This document shows positions 26,107-34,214 of a stretch of DNA of 64,000 nucleotides, piece by piece; the stretch's first letter is position 1, and every line of letters starts with the position of its first letter. The DNA comes from 40CM-2-70-7 sp035631315 (lineage in GTDB: Bacteria > Gemmatimonadota > Gemmatimonadetes > Gemmatimonadales > GWC2-71-9). The stretch lies in assembly GCA_035631315.1 (NCBI GenBank), contig DASQIZ010000095.1:62001-126000 (forward strand), written 5' to 3'. The translations under genes and the position numbers were made by a program. The notes under the pieces were generated by a model. The model did not search any database. It had not been told where the DNA came from and saw only the letters and a list, made by a program, of their open reading frames with translations.

Positions 26107-27834
26107 GTGATTGCCGCGGCGCTGTACCTCAGCCGGCGGACCTGGGCCAACTCCCTCCGGGTGCGATTGAAGCGGCTCCGCCAGCCGAAATACATGGCCG
26201 GCTTTTCAGCGGGGCTGTTCTACCTGTGGTTCATGTTCCTCCGCCCCGGCGGGGCCGTCAGCGCGCTCAACCTGCTGGAGCGGGAGTCGCAAGAGACGGT
26301 CGCGATTCTCTTCCTTGGCGCCATCCTGGTCCTGAATTGGGCCATGCAGACCAGCGAAACCCCGTTTCCCTTCACCCTGGCCGAGACGCAGTTCCTGTTC
26401 GCGGCGCCCATGACGCGCCGGCAGGTCCTGCTCTTCAAGATCTTCCGCTCCCAGATGGGGCTCGTCATCTCGGCCGTGGTCACCGTGTTCCTGTTCCGTC
26501 GTGGTGCCTGGAGCCTCGCGACGGTGATCCACGCCGTGGGCCTCTGGCTCGGGTACGCCGTCCTGAACCTCAACGGCGCGGGCATGGGGCTGCTGCGCCT
26601 CTCTCTGGCGCAGTACGGGGTGGCGGGCGCGAAACGCCGCATCGGGACGCTCGCGGTGTTCGCGTGTGCCGCGGGAGCCATCTGGTGGGTCGGGCGACAG
26701 CAGGTCCCGGTGATATCGGCGGCGTTCGACACGGGATGGCGCGCGGGGTTCGCCGCGCTGACGCAGGTCCTGCACGCCGGTGGAGGCGCCATCCTGTCCT
26801 GGCCTCTGCGCGCGGTGGTTGACCCATTCCTGGCCCGCACCCCCGGCGAGCTGCTCTCGGCGCTACCCGCGGGGCTCCTGGTGCTCGGCATCCACGTGTG
26901 GTGGGTGGTGGGCTCGTCCATCGCCTTCGAGGAGGCGGCCACCGACCACGCCCAGCGCACCGCGAAGCGCATCGCGTCCATCCGCGCGGGCCGCGGGTGG
27001 ACGGAGCCGCGGTCGAGCCGGAGCAAGCCCCTCACGTCCGCCGCGCTCGACCTCCGGGGGTCCGCCGCGGGCGCCATCGTCTGGAAGAACCGCCTCGGCA
27101 TCAAGCGCGAGTTCACCATCCGCTCGCTGGTTCTCGTGGGCATCGCGACGGTCGCCGGGGTCATGTCCCTGCGGGGTGCGCGGCTCTCGTCCGCCGATCT
27201 CCTCGGTGCGTTTCTCCTCTTCGGCGCCGGGATGGTCACGCTCCTCGGTCCCCTCGCGCTGCGCTTCGACCTCCGCCGCGACCTGGAGATGCTAGAGGTG
27301 CTGAAGACCTATCCCGTGCGGGGACGCACCGTGGTGACGGGAGAGGTGGGTGCCCTCGTCCTGGTCCTGTCGCTCGTCGCCGGCGGGCTCACGACGGCCG
27401 CGTTCCTGCTCACGATCCCCAACGACTCATTGCCACCGCTCGTCGACCGGCTGGCCATCCTCGTCAGCGCGCTCTCCGGGATCCCGGCCGTGATCGCCGT
27501 CTTCGTCCTGGTGCAGAACACGTCGGTGCTGCTCTTCCCCGCGTGGGTGACGGTGGGTCCGCAGCGGGCCGTCGGCCTCGAGGCGACCGGTCAACGGCTT
27601 CTGCTGACCATCGGATCTCTCATCGCGCTGGTCGTGGCGCTGGTGCCCGCGGCGGCGCTGTTCGGCCTGGTGATGTGGTTGAGCGATTCGCTGGTCGGCG
27701 GGCCCTGGTCGGTGGCGCTGGGTGCGATCACTGGTGCGGCGACGGTGGGTGCGGAGTGCTGGCTGGCGGTGCAACTGCTGGGCGGCGTGTTCGACCGGAT
27801 GGATCCCTCGTCAGCGGGAATCCCGACGGCCTAG
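26107..27834 (+). CDS. ABC exporter membrane protein
   Basis: This 575-residue protein has about 12 hydrophobic helices, organised as two similar halves around a basic cytoplasmic stretch near residues 275-340. It follows the ATPase gene immediately, starts with GTG after GGGG, and ends in a 4-bp tail overlap with the converging gene. It fits the putative ABC exporter membrane family (PF16962-like). The early AETQFLFAAPMTRRQVLLFK segment is typical of such permeases. Substrate unknown; the MarR neighbour suggests a drug, lipid or small-molecule efflux role. Confidence 0.82.
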   Translation: MIAAALYLSRRTWANSLRVRLKRLRQPKYMAGFSAGLFYLWFMFLRPGGAVSALNLLERESQETVAILFLGAILVLNWAMQTSETPFPFTLAETQFLFAAPMTRRQVLLFKIFRSQMGLVISAVVTVFLFRRGAWSLATVIHAVGLWLGYAVLNLNGAGMGLLRLSLAQYGVAGAKRRIGTLAVFACAAGAIWWVGRQQVPVISAAFDTGWRAGFAALTQVLHAGGGAILSWPLRAVVDPFLARTPGELLSALPAGLLVLGIHVWWVVGSSIAFEEAATDHAQRTAKRIASIRAGRGWTEPRSSRSKPLTSAALDLRGSAAGAIVWKNRLGIKREFTIRSLVLVGIATVAGVMSLRGARLSSADLLGAFLLFGAGMVTLLGPLALRFDLRRDLEMLEVLKTYPVRGRTVVTGEVGALVLVLSLVAGGLTTAAFLLTIPNDSLPPLVDRLAILVSALSGIPAVIAVFVLVQNTSVLLFPAWVTVGPQRAVGLEATGQRLLLTIGSLIALVVALVPAAALFGLVMWLSDSLVGGPWSVALGAITGAATVGAECWLAVQLLGGVFDRMDPSSAGIPTA

Positions 27835-28193
27835 CAAAGCTCCGTCCAGTCGACCTCGGACGTCGCATTGCAGCGGTCGCACTTGAGATCGTGCGGACGT
27901 CCCGTAAAATCCTGACGCTCGGAACACTTGGGGCACACGGCGTAGGTGGTCACGAGGTCACGCCCCTGCCCGCCCAGCGTGGGCCGCAGGACGCCGGTGC
28001 GCACCACGATGCTCCAGCGCTTGGGCTCTTCCTGACGCACGCGCACGTCGTGGAGCGAGAGTCTGATGCGGCGGTTTTGCACCGCCACCACCACGGACTC
28101 TTCTCCGACCGCTTCCACGATCGGGTACCACGCGCCGCGCCGGAGTGTGTCAGCAATCCGGTCGGTGCACCGGGCCCAGCCAAGTTGTGCCAT
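27831..28193 (-). CDS. Zinc-ribbon protein of unknown function (copy A)
   Basis: The 120-residue protein is unrecognised beyond its C-terminal zinc ribbon: CPKC near residue 87 and CDRC near residue 105. The N-terminal part (RRGAWYPIVEAVGEESVVVAV, RWSIVVR) looks like a small beta domain. It is a clear paralogue of the gene at 28877-29254: both share the RRGAWYP segment, the beta domain, both CxxC pairs and a W(T/D)EL ending. GGAGAGGG lies seven bases before the ATG. Divergently arranged with the MOSC-like gene. Confidence 0.8.
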   Translation of the reverse strand: MAQLGWARCTDRIADTLRRGAWYPIVEAVGEESVVVAVQNRRIRLSLHDVRVRQEEPKRWSIVVRTGVLRPTLGGQGRDLVTTYAVCPKCSERQDFTGRPHDLKCDRCNATSEVDWTELC

Positions 28194-28233
28194 TGAGTGC
28201 CCTCTCCCGTCGCAAGAAGATACTCCTTTCCAC

Positions 28234-28239
28234 TAGATT
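28234..28239 (+). promoter_or_regulatory. -10 element TAGATT, leaderless arrangement
   Basis: TAGATT ends five bases before the ATG at 28245, so transcription would start at or next to the start codon. No good ribosome-binding site is present. No convincing -35 is seen. The same spacing is found before ggt (46723-46728). Confidence 0.5.
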
Positions 28240-28244
28240 CCGTT

Positions 28245-28823
28245 ATGCGACCGATCGGCCGACTGATCCTCCTGCAAGTCCAGCGCACCACCCTCAAAAC
28301 CGGCGTCAAACCGGACCGGACCTACGATCCGGCACCCCTGCTACACGTACCGCGCGCGGCGGTGAGTCCTGACGGCGTGATGGGCTGGAGTGACCGGGAC
28401 GCCTGGGTGGTCGACATCCATCACCGCGCCCACCCCAGCACCAAGAACGGCGACGGCGTGCATGGCGTCTCGGTCGGATTCACGTCCCACTACGAGGCGA
28501 TGCGGGACCGGTTCGGCGATATCATGACGGTGGGGTGCGCCGGCGAGAACATGATCGCCGAGACCGACACGATGATCACCTGGGAAGCAATCGCGCGCGG
28601 GCTCGTCATCACCGGCACCGATGGAACCGAGAAGGTCCGGCTGACGGCGTTGAAGGCCGCCGAGCCGTGCCGGCCCTTCACGGCGTGGGCGCAGGGGAGG
28701 CAGGTCGAGTCGAAAGTGCTCAAGGAGAATCTGCAGTTTCTCCAGGACGGGATGCGGGGCTTTTATCTGCAGGCGGAGAGCAGCGCCTTCGTCGAACCTG
28801 GAGACATCCTCAGCGCCATGTGA
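28245..28823 (+). CDS. MOSC-domain-like protein
   Basis: The 192-residue protein has the outline of MOSC (molybdenum cofactor sulfurase C-terminal) domains: an early SVGFTSHYEAMR region, VGCAGENMI (the GEN motif), GLVITGTDGTEKVRLTALK and a conserved Cys in AAEPCRPF. MOSC proteins move sulfur or bind molybdenum cofactor; some act on N-hydroxylated compounds. Here the link is by motif only. ATG at 28245 is used; upstream in-frame codons precede the -10 element. It is flanked by two paralogous zinc-ribbon genes. Confidence 0.65.
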   Translation: MRPIGRLILLQVQRTTLKTGVKPDRTYDPAPLLHVPRAAVSPDGVMGWSDRDAWVVDIHHRAHPSTKNGDGVHGVSVGFTSHYEAMRDRFGDIMTVGCAGENMIAETDTMITWEAIARGLVITGTDGTEKVRLTALKAAEPCRPFTAWAQGRQVESKVLKENLQFLQDGMRGFYLQAESSAFVEPGDILSAM

Positions 28824-28860
28824 AAAAAAAGGGAGCTTCTCTCGAAGCTCCCTTTCGTTT
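28824..28860. terminator. Bidirectional Rho-independent terminator
   Basis: GGGAGCTTC (28831-28839), loop TCTC and GAAGCTCCC (28844-28852) form a perfect 9-bp stem, extendable by A-T pairs. An A-run precedes it and TTTCGTTT follows, so it can end transcription from both the MOSC-like gene (+) and the zinc-ribbon gene (-) that converge here. Confidence 0.85.
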
Positions 28861-28876
28861 CCTGAATCCTTTCCTG

Positions 28877-29254
28877 CTAGCTCAACTCATCCCAGGCTAC
28901 CGCTGCGCGCTGATGGCAACGGTCGCACACCAAATCCGCGGGACGCATCTCAAAACCTTGGCGGTGCCGGCACGCGGGACAGACGCCGTAGGTGAGCGGG
29001 AAGTCCCGGTTGAGCCGGCGCATGGTGGCGGGCTCGCAGTGCACCACGCTCCAGCGCTCGGGTGGATGATATCGAAGCTCGAGGAAGCGACGATCGACCG
29101 GCACGTTCTGCCGGTTGACGTCCAGTACGACGATGCTCGAGGTGGACACTCTCACGACGGGGTACCAGGCACCCCGTCGAAGTGCGTACGCGCCGGAGGG
29201 ACCGACGCGGGCCCAACCCTTCGGTTGGAGCCGGGTGGGGGCTATCGCTGTCAT
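28877..29254 (-). CDS. Zinc-ribbon protein of unknown function (copy B)
   Basis: This 125-residue protein is a paralogue of the one at 27831-28193. Common elements are RRGAWYPVV near residue 26, a beta-rich middle ending in RWSVVHCEP, the zinc-ribbon pairs CPAC and CDRC and a final WDEL. It has a slightly longer N-terminus. It shares the terminator with the MOSC-like gene and is followed 61 bp further by nrdJ on the opposite side. I cannot assign a function; zinc ribbon plus beta domain suggests nucleic-acid or protein binding. Confidence 0.78.
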   Translation of the reverse strand: MTAIAPTRLQPKGWARVGPSGAYALRRGAWYPVVRVSTSSIVVLDVNRQNVPVDRRFLELRYHPPERWSVVHCEPATMRRLNRDFPLTYGVCPACRHRQGFEMRPADLVCDRCHQRAAVAWDELS

Positions 29255-29315
29255 TCCCGAGATTTAACTGACGGTGCCGCCTGGCGTTGTGACAAACCTC
29301 ACAATTTCTTGAGGC

Positions 29316-31808
29316 TCAGCCGCACTCACTGAAGCCGCAGACGTGGCATTTGGCGCACCCCTCGATGAACGCGAGCTGCGAGCCGCAATCCGGGCAGGCG
29401 CCGATGAAGTCCTGCGCCCCCTCTCCTTCCCGCTGTCCGAGGGTCCCCTCGGCGCCGGTGATCACTTCGCGCGCGGGGACGACGGCCGGGCCCGCCGAGC
29501 CGGCGAGCAGCTCCTGCTGAATGCCGTGCTTCTCGTTCATCCACTTCTCGATCGCGATGCCGATGGCATCCGGAACGGACAGGACCTTGTTCGGCCCGAG
29601 CCCCACCACGCGGTCCGACGAGATGCCGCGCAGCTGGCGGTGGATCTCCTTCATCGGAATGCCGGAACGGAGCGAGAGCGAAATGAGGCGGCCCATCGCT
29701 TCGACGTCGGCCATGATCGGCGCGCCGGCCTTGCCGAGTGACGCGAAGACCTCGAAGGCCTGACCCTTGTCGTCTTCGGTGATGGTGACGTACATGGTGC
29801 CCAGCGGCGTCTCGACCCGGCGCGTGGCGCCGCGGAGGAGATCGGGGCGCGAGCGCTTGGCGCGGCGCTGGAGGTTCTCGGCCTCGGCGTCGTGCAGCTG
29901 CGCGCGGGTCCGCTCGAGCTCAGCCTCGAGCTCCGCGATGCGGCCGGCGGTCTCGGCGACTTCGGCCCGCGAGGCTTCCACGGGAGCCGCCGAACCAGAC
30001 TCGGTAGCATGCTCCTGTACCTTCTTGGCCGTCGTGCCCGTCGAGAGCACCTGGCCCTCGCGCGCGCCGTCGCGATACACGGTTACGCCCTTGCAGCCGA
30101 GCTTGAATGCGTCGCGGTAGATCTTCTCGACGTACTCCTCAGTGGCTTCATGCGAGAAATTGCAGGTCTTGGAGATCGCCGAATCGGTGAACTCCTGGAA
30201 AGCGGCCTGCATCTGGATGTGCCATTCCGGCGTTACGTCGTGCGCGGTCACGAAGGTCCGCTGCCACTTGGCCGGCACTTCGTCGAAGTGGATGTGCCCC
30301 GCCTCCGCGATCCTCTGCATCAGGTCTTCAGAGTACCAGCCTTCACGCTTGGCGACGGCGACGAACTGCTCGTTGACGTCGGGCATCAGCGCACCGGCCT
30401 GGTTCCGCAGGAACGCCACGGCGAAGAGCGGCTCGATCCCGGACGAGCACCCCGAAATGATCGAGATGGTGCCGGTCGGGGCAACGGTCGTCAGGTTGCA
30501 GTTCCGGAGCTTCCGCATCGGGCGGATCCGCTCGCCCTTGGAGCCGCGGGTGCAGGTCGCGTCCGGTCCCCAGATCGACTTGTCCCACTCCGCGAATGGG
30601 CCACGCTGCGTCGCGAGCTTCTCGGACGCCACGAGGGACTCTTCCTCGATGAACGCCATCATCTTCTTGCCGAGCGCGACACCCTCCTCGGAGTTATACG
30701 GGATCCCGAGCTCGACCAGGAGGTCGGCCCATCCCATCACGCCCAGCCCGACGCGCCGGATCCGCTTGGCGAGATCGTCGATCTCGGGCAGCGGGTACTT
30801 GTTCGCGTCGATGACGTTGTCGAGGAAGTGCGTGCAGAGGTGGACCACCGTGCGCAGGCGGTCCCAGTCCACGTCCCCGTTCTTGACGAAGAGGCCGAGG
30901 TTGATCGAGCCCAGGTTGCAGACGTCGTAGGGCAGGAGCGGCTGCTCGCCACACGGGTTGGTCGCCTCGTAGCTGCCGAGGTGCGGGACCGGGTTGTAGT
31001 AGTTGGCGCGGTCGATGAAGTACACACCCGGCTCACCGGTCTGCCACGCGCCGTGCACGATCTTGCGGAAGACTTCACGCGCGTCGAGCTGCCCGACGAC
31101 CTTCTTCGACTTCGGGTGGATCAGGTCGTACTTGGAGCCCGCCTCCACCGCCTGCATGAACGCGTCGGTCACGGCGACCGAGATGTTGAAGTTGGTCACC
31201 TGTGTGAGGTCTTCCTTGCAGGTGATGAACTCCATGATGTCGGGATGGTCGACGCGCAGGATGCCCATATTGGCGCCCCGCCGCGTGCCGCCCTGCTTCA
31301 CGACGTCGGTAGACGCGTCATACAGCTTCATGAACGAGACCGGCCCCGACGCGACACCCATGGTGGAGCGGACGACGTCGTTCTTGGGGCGGAGGCGTGA
31401 GAAGGAGAAGCCGGTGCCGCCACCGGACTGATGCACCAGCGCCATGGAGCGCAGGGTGTCGTAGATCCCGCTCTTCCCGTTCGAGAGGGCGTCCTCCACC
31501 GGGAGCACGAAGCAGGCGGACAGCTGGCCGAGGGGGCGCCCGGCGTTCATCAGGGTGGGCGAATTCGGCATCCAGACCCGCGTCGCCATCAGCTCGAAGA
31601 AGGTCTCCGCCACGGCGGCCACGGCCTTCTCCGAAGCGCCGTACTTGGCGTCGGGAGCGGCGATGGTACGGGCCACGCGCCAGAAAAGGTCTTCCGCCTT
31701 CTCTGTCGGCTTGCCGGCGTCGTCCTTGACGAGATACCGTTTCTCGAGAACGGTGAGGGCGTTGGCGCTCAGGTCGAGCGCACCTTTACGGGAATTGGAA
31801 GCAGTCAT
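29316..31808 (-). CDS. nrdJ: Adenosylcobalamin-dependent ribonucleotide reductase (class II)
   Basis: NrdJ reduces ribonucleotides using vitamin B12, in an oxygen-independent way. The 830-residue protein has the substrate-site Cys region LSACFVLPVED, HQSGGGTGFSFSRLRP, the active-site NPCGEQPLLPYDVCNLGSIN, PTGTISIISG and KTCNFSHEAT. The C-terminus has a helical insert and ends with a Cys-rich metal/redox tail (CPDCGSQLAFIEGCAKCHVC). Start ATG at 31808 follows GAGGGATGAG. The 187 bp upstream show no convincing NrdR box or cobalamin riboswitch. No class I subunit is near. Confidence 0.96.
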   Translation of the reverse strand: MTASNSRKGALDLSANALTVLEKRYLVKDDAGKPTEKAEDLFWRVARTIAAPDAKYGASEKAVAAVAETFFELMATRVWMPNSPTLMNAGRPLGQLSACFVLPVEDALSNGKSGIYDTLRSMALVHQSGGGTGFSFSRLRPKNDVVRSTMGVASGPVSFMKLYDASTDVVKQGGTRRGANMGILRVDHPDIMEFITCKEDLTQVTNFNISVAVTDAFMQAVEAGSKYDLIHPKSKKVVGQLDAREVFRKIVHGAWQTGEPGVYFIDRANYYNPVPHLGSYEATNPCGEQPLLPYDVCNLGSINLGLFVKNGDVDWDRLRTVVHLCTHFLDNVIDANKYPLPEIDDLAKRIRRVGLGVMGWADLLVELGIPYNSEEGVALGKKMMAFIEEESLVASEKLATQRGPFAEWDKSIWGPDATCTRGSKGERIRPMRKLRNCNLTTVAPTGTISIISGCSSGIEPLFAVAFLRNQAGALMPDVNEQFVAVAKREGWYSEDLMQRIAEAGHIHFDEVPAKWQRTFVTAHDVTPEWHIQMQAAFQEFTDSAISKTCNFSHEATEEYVEKIYRDAFKLGCKGVTVYRDGAREGQVLSTGTTAKKVQEHATESGSAAPVEASRAEVAETAGRIAELEAELERTRAQLHDAEAENLQRRAKRSRPDLLRGATRRVETPLGTMYVTITEDDKGQAFEVFASLGKAGAPIMADVEAMGRLISLSLRSGIPMKEIHRQLRGISSDRVVGLGPNKVLSVPDAIGIAIEKWMNEKHGIQQELLAGSAGPAVVPAREVITGAEGTLGQREGEGAQDFIGACPDCGSQLAFIEGCAKCHVCGFSECG

Positions 31809-31995
31809 GCGGGCTCATCCCTCACGGTAAGAGCGTTACACAGAGCCTTGGGCGCTGAGAAGGTTGATGGCGGCGTGCGCTCGGTGGAATCAGAAGCGCG
31901 GAGGCCCAAGGTAGGTGGGTCCATCCGCCGGAGCAAGCTCTCACAACACCTTCGACGACATCGCGGGTCTTGACAATCAACATCACAAATCTGTC

Positions 31996-32499
31996 TTACG
32001 GATTTTTCAGAAGCGGAAATGCTCCGCTCCGATGACGTACCGCCTCCGCAACATAGTGTTCCCACGTGCCCTGAATGCGGGCAGTGAGTGTCTTGTCTAC
32101 TTGCCTCACAACGCGGCCCGGCACCCCCATCACCAGTGAGCCGGGCGGGATCACCATCCCCTCGCGTACCACCGCACCCGCGGCGATCACACTCCCCGTC
32201 CCCACCACCACGTCGTTCAACAAAATGCTGCCCATGCCGATCAAACAGTCATCCTCAATGGTGCACCCGTGGACGATCGCGCGGTGCCCGATCCCCACGC
32301 GCGCTCCGATCCGGGCGGGCTTCCCTTCATCTACATGAACAATCGTACCGTCCTGGACGTTCGAGCACTCCCCGACCACGATCGGAGCCATGTCACCGCG
32401 CAAGACGCACCCGTACCAGACGCTGGACTTGGCTTCCAGCGTGACGTCCCCCAGCACGACCGCGCCGGGAGCGATGTACGAGGACGGGTGGAAGCTCAG
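31996..32499 (-). CDS. Gamma carbonic anhydrase family protein
   Basis: This 167-residue left-handed beta-helix protein has hexapeptide repeats (YIAPGAVVLGDVTL, SVWYGCVLRGD) and the three zinc histidines in GTIVHVDEG and GIGHRAIVHGC, as in Cam/CaiE/YrdA-type gamma carbonic anhydrases. It ends in a C-terminal helix. Homology starts at SFHPSSYIAPG, and no ATG, GTG or TTG is available near it. The only fitting start is CTG at 32499, overlapping the kinase stop as CTGA, with AGAAGG five bases before it. Translational coupling to the kinase is likely. Confidence 0.88.
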   Translation of the reverse strand: MSFHPSSYIAPGAVVLGDVTLEAKSSVWYGCVLRGDMAPIVVGECSNVQDGTIVHVDEGKPARIGARVGIGHRAIVHGCTIEDDCLIGMGSILLNDVVVGTGSVIAAGAVVREGMVIPPGSLVMGVPGRVVRQVDKTLTARIQGTWEHYVAEAVRHRSGAFPLLKNP

Positions 32500-34160
32500 T
32501 TCTGCCTTCTGGGGACGAATTGCTGCTGGATCCAGGCGTCCACGGTCGCACCCGACTTCATCGCGGGCGTCCACTGCATGCTCTTGGCCATCTCGACCGC
32601 GCGGCTGGTGATGCTGTCGACGTCCGAGGCCATCACGGTCCGGACCTCGAGCGTGGTCCCTTCCGGGGAGACGTGGACCGCCAGGATCACGCGCCGGGGC
32701 ACCTCGGTGGCGTCGGCAGGAAGATTGATGAAAGGGGCCACGGTCGGTGACGGCGGCGTGTCGTAGCAAGCCTTCCCCCGGTTGTACTCGGGGCCCGGCT
32801 CGGCACAAATCACCGCCAGGGACTGGGTCGGGGTCGGCTTGGGTTTCGGTGCATCGGCGGTACCCGCCCCCGTTGTCCCTGGGGCATGCGTGGTATCGTG
32901 CTTCGTCGTGTCGGTGGCCGGGGCCGCTCCGGCCAACGCGGTGGAATCCCTGGCGTGCGAGGTATCCACCGGGATCACCGGGACCGCCTTCGACAGCAGG
33001 CGGCTGATGAGGCCCTGCTGGATCCCGAAGTACCACACCGCTCCCCCGAGCACGAGCAAGACTGTCACGAAGATCGCGAGCCCACCCACCGTCGACTTGG
33101 GTTTCTCGCTTTCGGCCGGGGTGGATGCGGGCTCCCGGCCGGTCAGGCCCGCGGTGACGCGCGGCGAGGCGATCGACGGCATGGCCCGGGTCGCGGCGGT
33201 CGAGATCCCCGTGGCTACATACCCCCCGGCGTCCACCGCCTCCACCATCTGCTCGGCCGTCTGGAACCGCTCCTCCGGCACCTTGGCCATCATCTTTTTG
33301 ACGATTTCGAAGATGTGGCGGTGCTCGTCGGTCTTCAGGTCCGGCGTGGGCAAGGCCTCCATGATGTGCTTGTAGCCGATCGAGAAGCTGTCTTCCCCGT
33401 CGAACGGCACCGCCCCGGTGAGGCAGACGTAGGCGACCACGCCGAGGGAGTAGATGTCGGAGCGGCCATCCAGGGGCTGCGCGCGGGCCTGTTCGGGACT
33501 CATGTAGTGCGGGGTCCCGATGGCCATGCCGGTGCCGGTGAGCTTGCCGCCGCTCGCGGCCTTGGCGATGCCGAAGTCGGTCACCACCGCCTGCCCGAGA
33601 TCGTCGAACATGATGTTGTCGGGCTTCACGTCGCGATGGACGATGTCGCTCTTGTGCGCGTAGCCCAGCGCGCGCCCGACCTCGGTCAGGATGCGGCGGA
33701 TGTCGGCGGGCGGCAGGGCGCCCCGCTGGTTGAGCACGGTCGAGAGCGGCTTCCCGCGCAGGAACTTCATGACGAAGTAGATCACCCGCCCCGACTTGCC
33801 GACGCGGTAGATGGGGATGATCCCGGGGTGCTCAAGTTTGGCGGACGTGCGCGCTTCCCGCTGGAAGCGTTCGACGAACTCCTTGTCGAATGCGAGGGAG
33901 AACGGCAGCACCTTGATGGCCACGTCCCGTTCGAGCTGCTTTTCGCGGGCCTTGAAGACGATGGCCATGCCCCCGCGCCCCAGCTCGTCGAGGATTTCGT
34001 ACTCCTCTTTCAGCTGGTCGCGGACCAGGTCGATTTCGGTGACTTCCTGCTGACCGGTATTGATGGCATGGACCGGAGTCGTGGCGGTGAGGTCCAGGCC
34101 GCAGGATTTACAGAACTTCGCGTTGTCTTCGTTCTGAGTGCCGCAGCGGGAGCAGTACAT
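32496..34160 (-). CDS. Zinc-ribbon Ser/Thr protein kinase with TonB-like C-terminus
   Basis: The 554-residue protein has an N-terminal zinc ribbon (Cys3/Cys6/Cys17/Cys20), then a Hanks-type kinase domain with LGRGGMAIVFKA, AIKV lysine, HRDVKPDN and TDFGIAK, followed by GTPHYMSPEQ. A membrane helix (LAIFVTVLLVLGGAVWYFGI) separates a Thr/Pro-rich linker and a final domain of about 80 residues (VPRRVILAVHVSPEGTTLEV, MQWTPA) that resembles TonB C-terminal domains. It is probably a transmembrane sensor kinase with a periplasmic ligand-binding end. It follows the GWxTD and barrel genes in one leftward group; GGAGA lies upstream of the ATG. Confidence 0.92.
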   Translation of the reverse strand: MYCSRCGTQNEDNAKFCKSCGLDLTATTPVHAINTGQQEVTEIDLVRDQLKEEYEILDELGRGGMAIVFKAREKQLERDVAIKVLPFSLAFDKEFVERFQREARTSAKLEHPGIIPIYRVGKSGRVIYFVMKFLRGKPLSTVLNQRGALPPADIRRILTEVGRALGYAHKSDIVHRDVKPDNIMFDDLGQAVVTDFGIAKAASGGKLTGTGMAIGTPHYMSPEQARAQPLDGRSDIYSLGVVAYVCLTGAVPFDGEDSFSIGYKHIMEALPTPDLKTDEHRHIFEIVKKMMAKVPEERFQTAEQMVEAVDAGGYVATGISTAATRAMPSIASPRVTAGLTGREPASTPAESEKPKSTVGGLAIFVTVLLVLGGAVWYFGIQQGLISRLLSKAVPVIPVDTSHARDSTALAGAAPATDTTKHDTTHAPGTTGAGTADAPKPKPTPTQSLAVICAEPGPEYNRGKACYDTPPSPTVAPFINLPADATEVPRRVILAVHVSPEGTTLEVRTVMASDVDSITSRAVEMAKSMQWTPAMKSGATVDAWIQQQFVPRRQN

Positions 34161-34214
34161 CCCATCTCCGCAAGGAGTGCCGGAAAATTAGGGCGCGGCG
34201 CGAGGGAGTGTCAA

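Noticed and set aside
31809..31995. Cobalamin riboswitch or NrdR box upstream of nrdJ
   Set aside because: I looked for conserved B12-box sequence and paired NrdR boxes and found neither in the 187 bp.
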